Shown piece after piece: positions 60,361 through 64,000 of a stretch of DNA of 64,000 nt. The notes under the pieces were generated by a model. The model was given only the letters and a program-made list of their open reading frames with translations, was not told the origin of the DNA and ran no database searches. A program made the position numbers and the translations under genes. Where the stretch lies: contig NZ_AP014624.1 in NCBI RefSeq assembly GCF_000829375.1, positions 4,030,001 to 4,094,000 of the forward strand, given 5' to 3'. Each line of letters opens with the position of its first letter. Position 1 is the stretch's first letter. This DNA comes from Chryseobacterium sp. StRB126 (GTDB taxonomy: Bacteria > Bacteroidota > Bacteroidia > Flavobacteriales > Weeksellaceae).

Positions 60361-60368
60361 TATCTTTG
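60361..60368 (+). promoter_or_regulatory. -7 box of the TonB receptor gene
   Basis: TATCTTTG, a perfect box, 60 bp before the ATG. The -33 region falls in the right arm of the inverted repeat. Confidence 0.55.
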
Positions 60369-60427
60369 CACCTATCCTATTTTAATAAATATATAGTCAA
60401 GAATCTTCTACTCTAGCATTACTAGCA

Positions 60428-62776
60428 ATGAAAGTTAACCAATACAAAACGGCTAAAATTACAGCCGCACTTTTATACTTTTCTTATTCTTTATCTCCGA
60501 AAGTCTATGCAGAAATCCCCTTTATTGCCAAAAGTCCTTTGCAGGTCTATTCGCTGCATACACAACAAAAAGGAGGCAATGTAAGTGGCCGTATAGTTAA
60601 CGCAGAGGGCAAACCTTTAGCCAATGTGCATGTTCAATTAATCGGAGTGGGGAATACTTTATCTGACAAAGGAGGTTATTTCAAATTTGAAGGGGTGATG
60701 GATGGGAAGTATGAGCTGATAATTAGCTTAGAAGGTTATGAAAATATCACCCAAACTATTGAAGTGAACGAAGAGAATCATCAATTTGTCGAGCCACTTG
60801 TTATGCAGGTTGCACGACATAATTTGGATGAGATTGTTGTTACTGCGAGCAGATTAGCCGAACACATTGATGAGGTTCCGTCATCGATAACCTATATTGG
60901 AGGTAAAACACTGGACCAACAGCGACAGATCAACGATAATCTGCCATCTATCTTAATGCAAAAGGTTCCCAGTATATCGCCCAGCGAAGAAAGCCAAAAT
61001 AACTTTATTGCCAAGATCCGTGGACGTAATTTCCTGGTGCTGATTGATGGCATCCCACAATCCACACCTTTGCGTAATGGTGGACGTGATCTACGTACTA
61101 TTGATGCCAGTGCAATAGATCATATCGAAGTGATCAATGGTGCAACGGCAATGTATGGTAACGGAGCCGCTGGCGGTGTGATAAACTACATTACTAAAAA
61201 GCCCAAAAAAGGTAAAAAACTGAGTTCATCTACTTATCTCAATAATTCGCTAAGTTTGGTAAGACCAAACGAAACCTATGGCTACAATATTGCACAAGTT
61301 TTTTCCGGACAGATTGGTAAATGGGATTATGTCCTTCAAGGCAAAATGGGTCGTACTGGTGTTGTCCGAAGTTCCGATGGCACAGTAGTAAGCCCTTTTT
61401 ATGGATTAGGGGAGACTAATTCTTATAATACACTTGCTAAAATCGGTTATCAGATTGCTCCCAATCATCATGTAGAAGTAATGGGAAACTACTATCGCAG
61501 CTTACAGGATAGTAAATATGCAGGTACGACCGGCAGGTTTGGTGAATCCCCGGCAGTTGGTATTCCTGCTGATGTGATTATTAATGGTGGTACCCCCTAT
61601 AACAAGGCCTTACATTTAAAATATGCTGGTCAGTATGGAAAAACTGAGGCCAATCTGAGCCTGTATTATGAAGATATGAATACAGTCTTTGAAACTTACA
61701 ATCAAAACTATTCAGATCATAAAGGAGCCAGACTTAATTTCAATACTCCATTTCAACTTGGTGCCACTTCCAAAATCTCCCTTATTTACGGTATGGACCT
61801 CCTGAAGGATCATACGGTGCAGAAAACTTTGAAAGACGAATTGGTGACACCGGATATGAACATGAATAATCTCGCCTTTTATGCACAGGGTAAAGTAAAT
61901 ATAGGTAACAACTGGATTTTAAAAGGGGGAATACGTTATGAAAATATTCGTTTTAAGGTTGGCGATCTGATCAAAAATGGTAAACTGACCGCTGGTGAAA
62001 ATAATCATTCGGATGCTTTTGTATTTAATCTGGCAACACGGTATAATAAATATAGCTACCTACAGCCTTTTGCTTCCTTTTCACAAGGATATTCTATTGG
62101 TGATGTGGGGCTTATCCTACGCAACGGAGTCCCATTAAGCAAGATTGATCCTAAGCCTGTTGTCGTTAATAACTTCGAATTAGGAGTAAATGGTAAGATA
62201 GATTTCTGGGATTACCAGTTGATAGGCTATTATAGTACCTCTAAGAAAGGAACTACTTTCGCTGAAACTTCTGTACCGGGTAATTACGAACTGAGTCAGG
62301 TACCGCAACGTATTTATGGAGTAGAATTTGTTGCCAATGTAAAACCTGTTCAATGGTTGACCGTTGGAACTGTGCTGGGTTATATGGATGGCCGTCAGGA
62401 TTTGAAAAATGAGGGGACTTTCAAGGACAAGCTGGACAATTCCATTATCTCACCTTTCAAAATTAATTTGAATGTTGATGTTAAGTTATCCCAGCAATGG
62501 AATGTATACCTACAATACCTTCATTTAGGAGGAAGAAATGTGTTTTCTCCTGAAGAATACAACTATGGGAAATATCCGATTTCAGGTTATAATCTTGTAG
62601 ATTTACAAACGAAATACAAATATCAGCAATTTACTTTTTCATTCTCCATTAATAATCTATTCAATGCTGATTATTATCCTATTCATGCTGAAGTAAGAGG
62701 TGCAACCAATGAAGGTCGCTATTATATCAAAGGATCAGGAACAACGGCAAGTCTGGGGATACAATTCGATCTTTAA
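60428..62776 (+). CDS. TonB-dependent receptor with carboxypeptidase-like N-terminal domain
   Basis: 782 aa with an N-terminal hydrophobic leader (TAALLYFSYSLSPKVYA). The beta-sandwich regulatory domain comes first (GGNVSGRIVNAEGKPLANVHVQLIG, DKGGYFKFEGVMDGKYELIIS), then the TonB-box-like DEIVVTAS and plug (VPSSITYIGGKTLDQQ, VLIDGIPQSTPLRNGGRDLRTID and NGATAMYGNGAAGGVINYITKKP). The barrel ends in SASL-type terminal strand ...TASLGIQFDL, closing with an aromatic Phe. Such receptors take up siderophores, haem or other ligands; the upstream inverted repeats resemble an iron-responsive site. No TonB or ABC partner is in the window. Confidence 0.9.
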   Translation: MKVNQYKTAKITAALLYFSYSLSPKVYAEIPFIAKSPLQVYSLHTQQKGGNVSGRIVNAEGKPLANVHVQLIGVGNTLSDKGGYFKFEGVMDGKYELIISLEGYENITQTIEVNEENHQFVEPLVMQVARHNLDEIVVTASRLAEHIDEVPSSITYIGGKTLDQQRQINDNLPSILMQKVPSISPSEESQNNFIAKIRGRNFLVLIDGIPQSTPLRNGGRDLRTIDASAIDHIEVINGATAMYGNGAAGGVINYITKKPKKGKKLSSSTYLNNSLSLVRPNETYGYNIAQVFSGQIGKWDYVLQGKMGRTGVVRSSDGTVVSPFYGLGETNSYNTLAKIGYQIAPNHHVEVMGNYYRSLQDSKYAGTTGRFGESPAVGIPADVIINGGTPYNKALHLKYAGQYGKTEANLSLYYEDMNTVFETYNQNYSDHKGARLNFNTPFQLGATSKISLIYGMDLLKDHTVQKTLKDELVTPDMNMNNLAFYAQGKVNIGNNWILKGGIRYENIRFKVGDLIKNGKLTAGENNHSDAFVFNLATRYNKYSYLQPFASFSQGYSIGDVGLILRNGVPLSKIDPKPVVVNNFELGVNGKIDFWDYQLIGYYSTSKKGTTFAETSVPGNYELSQVPQRIYGVEFVANVKPVQWLTVGTVLGYMDGRQDLKNEGTFKDKLDNSIISPFKINLNVDVKLSQQWNVYLQYLHLGGRNVFSPEEYNYGKYPISGYNLVDLQTKYKYQQFTFSFSINNLFNADYYPIHAEVRGATNEGRYYIKGSGTTASLGIQFDL

Positions 62777-63000
62777 GCATATGGTAAACTTCTTTGTTTT
62801 CCAAACAACTTAATGTAATCATATCATTTGACTTTACCCCTTATATTTATTTTTCAAGATGACTTTGAATAAGCTAAAAAATAGACTTACTGAAAAAATC
62901 TGTACTTTAGTAGAACGTTCTGGCTTTGAAATCCCGCTCGTAAAAAGAACCAAGCCGTTAGTTGCAAACTTCACCCTACACCAACAAAAATTAACAAAAT

Positions 63001-63669
63001 ATGAAGAAACTTGAAGAACTCATAAACTTGGAAGAACCAGGCTGGGAATTAGTAACAGAATGGTTAAATGAAGCCAAAAATGAATATGAAATTTTACCAA
63101 AAGACGAGAGAAGAGCGGAAAAAGAACTTGTGAATGCTCAAGTCACAACACGATCGCCAATGGGTGCTGTAATCTATGAAACGGGAGGTATATTAATTGA
63201 CAATGGCTGGCTAAGAATTTTAGGCTCAGGAAGTGAAAAACTTGACAGAGGTTTGGCTGAATGGAATAAAGGAAAAACTTTTAAAAATTATGGTGATCAA
63301 CCTTCACATTTTTTAATTGCAGACGATATAATCGGTGGATATTTTGCCCTAAATGCTGGCGGAATTGGAAGCGAAATGGGGAAAGTTTATTATCTACCAC
63401 AAGACACCCTTGAATGGGAATGTTTAGACATCAACTATTCTGAATTTCTTTATTGGGCTCTGGCTGGCGATATCGATACGTTTTATGAGATTTTCAGATG
63501 GAAAAATTGGCAAAATGACATAAAAAAAGCAAACGGAAATCAAGTGTATTCATTTGTGCCATTTTTGTGGACTAAAGAAGGAAAAGACATAGAAAAGACA
63601 AACAGAAAATTAGTAGCGATTGAAGAAAACTATAATTTGACTGTAGAATCTGGAAAACCTGCTCCATAG
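63001..63669 (+). CDS. DUF2625 family protein
   Basis: 222 aa. The family pattern runs across the protein: LINLEEPGWELVTEWLNEAKN, TTRSPMGAVIYETGGILIDNGWLRILGSG (two blocks), PSHFLIADDIIGGYFALNAGG, YYLPQDTLEWECLDINYSEFLYWALAGD and FYEIFRW. These proteins are conserved in bacteria and are annotated only as DUF2625. No signal peptide. It stands alone with its own terminator, without obvious partners. Confidence 0.82.
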   Translation: MKKLEELINLEEPGWELVTEWLNEAKNEYEILPKDERRAEKELVNAQVTTRSPMGAVIYETGGILIDNGWLRILGSGSEKLDRGLAEWNKGKTFKNYGDQPSHFLIADDIIGGYFALNAGGIGSEMGKVYYLPQDTLEWECLDINYSEFLYWALAGDIDTFYEIFRWKNWQNDIKKANGNQVYSFVPFLWTKEGKDIEKTNRKLVAIEENYNLTVESGKPAP

Positions 63670-63794
63670 TAATCCGTTCAAATTGACCCGTTAATTCTGT
63701 ATCGCTATTTCAGGACGGGACAATAAAAGAAAATTCAGATACTTGTATCAGGAAATAGACCGTTTTTTAGATTGTATATAGATTACAATAATAC

Positions 63795-63829
63795 AACCCT
63801 TTAAATTTAATGTTTAAGGGGTTTTTATT
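63795..63829 (+). terminator. Intrinsic terminator of the DUF2625 gene
   Basis: AACCCTTTAAA and TTTAAGGGGTT (63795-63805 and 63813-63823) form an 11-bp stem with one G-U pair, followed by a T run. It lies 125 bp beyond the stop. Confidence 0.7.
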
Positions 63830-63918
63830 TTCAATAGATCTTAACAAGCCACATCTATGTTTTGAGTAAAATATCATCAATAAATCCATTTGTTTTTTCC
63901 TAAATTACAGACTATAAA

Positions 63919-64000
63919 ATGAGACAAAACAAATTAATATATGATAGTTACAGAATTCCTGTCCCAGAGGAGTTTGAAGCGGCATTCTCTCATTTCTATT
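63919..64000 (+). CDS. AraC-like regulator, start only (truncated by window)
   Basis: The frame from ATG 63919 is open to the window edge: it reads MRQNKLIYDSYRIPVPEEF and then EAAFSHFY. The segment IP.PEEF...FSHFYF matches the start of a common flavobacterial AraC-type regulator family with an N-terminal cupin. Only 27 codons are visible, so the assignment rests on that short match. Confidence 0.5.
   Translation, partial: MRQNKLIYDSYRIPVPEEFEAAFSHFY

Noticed and set aside
62859..63014. A 51-codon plus-strand frame overlapping the start of the DUF2625 gene (MTLNKLKNRLTEK...)
   Set aside because: No family, no promoter, and it overlaps the start of a well-supported gene; most likely chance.
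48061..64000. A direct repeat of the mnmE 3' end that would mark the right end of an integrated element
   Set aside because: No second copy of the TTTTGTATCGGCAAA stretch was noticed in the rest of the window; the element boundary cannot be placed.
1..64000. tRNA, rRNA and CRISPR arrays
   Set aside because: None recognised by eye; a covariance-model search would be decisive.

Overview
The window looks like chromosomal DNA from a flavobacterium close to Chryseobacterium (Bacteroidota, Weeksellaceae). The evidence is AT-rich DNA, many TAnnTTTG-type -7 promoter boxes, TonB-dependent receptors with Bacteroidota architecture, a VgrG of the Bacteroidota type VI secretion class, TPR-membrane-HTH regulators, and secreted proteins typical of this group. 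No rRNA, tRNA or CRISPR array was recognised.

Layout. 1-4.4 kb: an operon of secreted proteins with a C-terminal GMMVYD-type module, and upstream a membrane TPR/HTH regulator. 4.6 kb: remnant of an IS982-type transposase. 5.0-10.9 kb: a minus-strand type VI cassette of vgrG, two paralogous effector candidates and three paralogous lipoproteins (likely immunity). 11.1-13.7 kb: two small ORFs and topB. 13.9-22 kb: stress and redox genes: pirin with a secreted M17 N-terminal-domain protein, a LuxR regulator, a Crp-like regulator, a cupin, and an operon of two ring-cleaving dioxygenase-type VOC proteins, a GNAT protein and a serine hydrolase. 22.0-25.9 kb: leader ORF, intrinsic terminator, EamA transporter and metNIQ. 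26.2-28.5 kb: GH3 beta-glucosidase. 28.6-32.1 kb: small secreted protein, TonB-dependent receptor-like protein, DUF2652 protein. 32.2-39.0 kb: RND efflux operon with an AraC regulator. 39.3-42.1 kb: metallophosphoesterase, MFS exporter and divergent Lrp/AsnC regulator. 42.5-46.3 kb: a second TPR/HTH regulator next to a second operon of GMMxYD-module secreted proteins. 46.7-48.1 kb: mnmE, with a decayed tyrosine integrase just beyond its 3' end. 50-58.9 kb: a TetR regulator, a second RND efflux operon, a second TetR paralogue, and a three-gene membrane/rhodanese operon. 59-64 kb: methyltransferase, TonB-dependent receptor, DUF2625 protein and the start of an AraC-type regulator.

How the genes work together. 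Several regulatory circuits can be read from repeated sites. A 22-bp identical element lies before both the pirin operon and the VOC/hydrolase operon, suggesting one electrophile/quinone-type regulon. Three near-identical palindromes (AACATACTA-N2-TAGTATGTT) lie before tetR1, the RND operon and the membrane/rhodanese operon; the two TetR proteins share an identical recognition-helix region. A pair of direct repeats lies between the AraC gene and its RND operon. The metNIQ leader has a 32-codon ORF followed by a strong terminator, which looks like attenuation. The strongest candidates for something undescribed are the type VI effector/immunity cassette, the met leader, and the duplicated TPR-sensor/secreted-protein modules.
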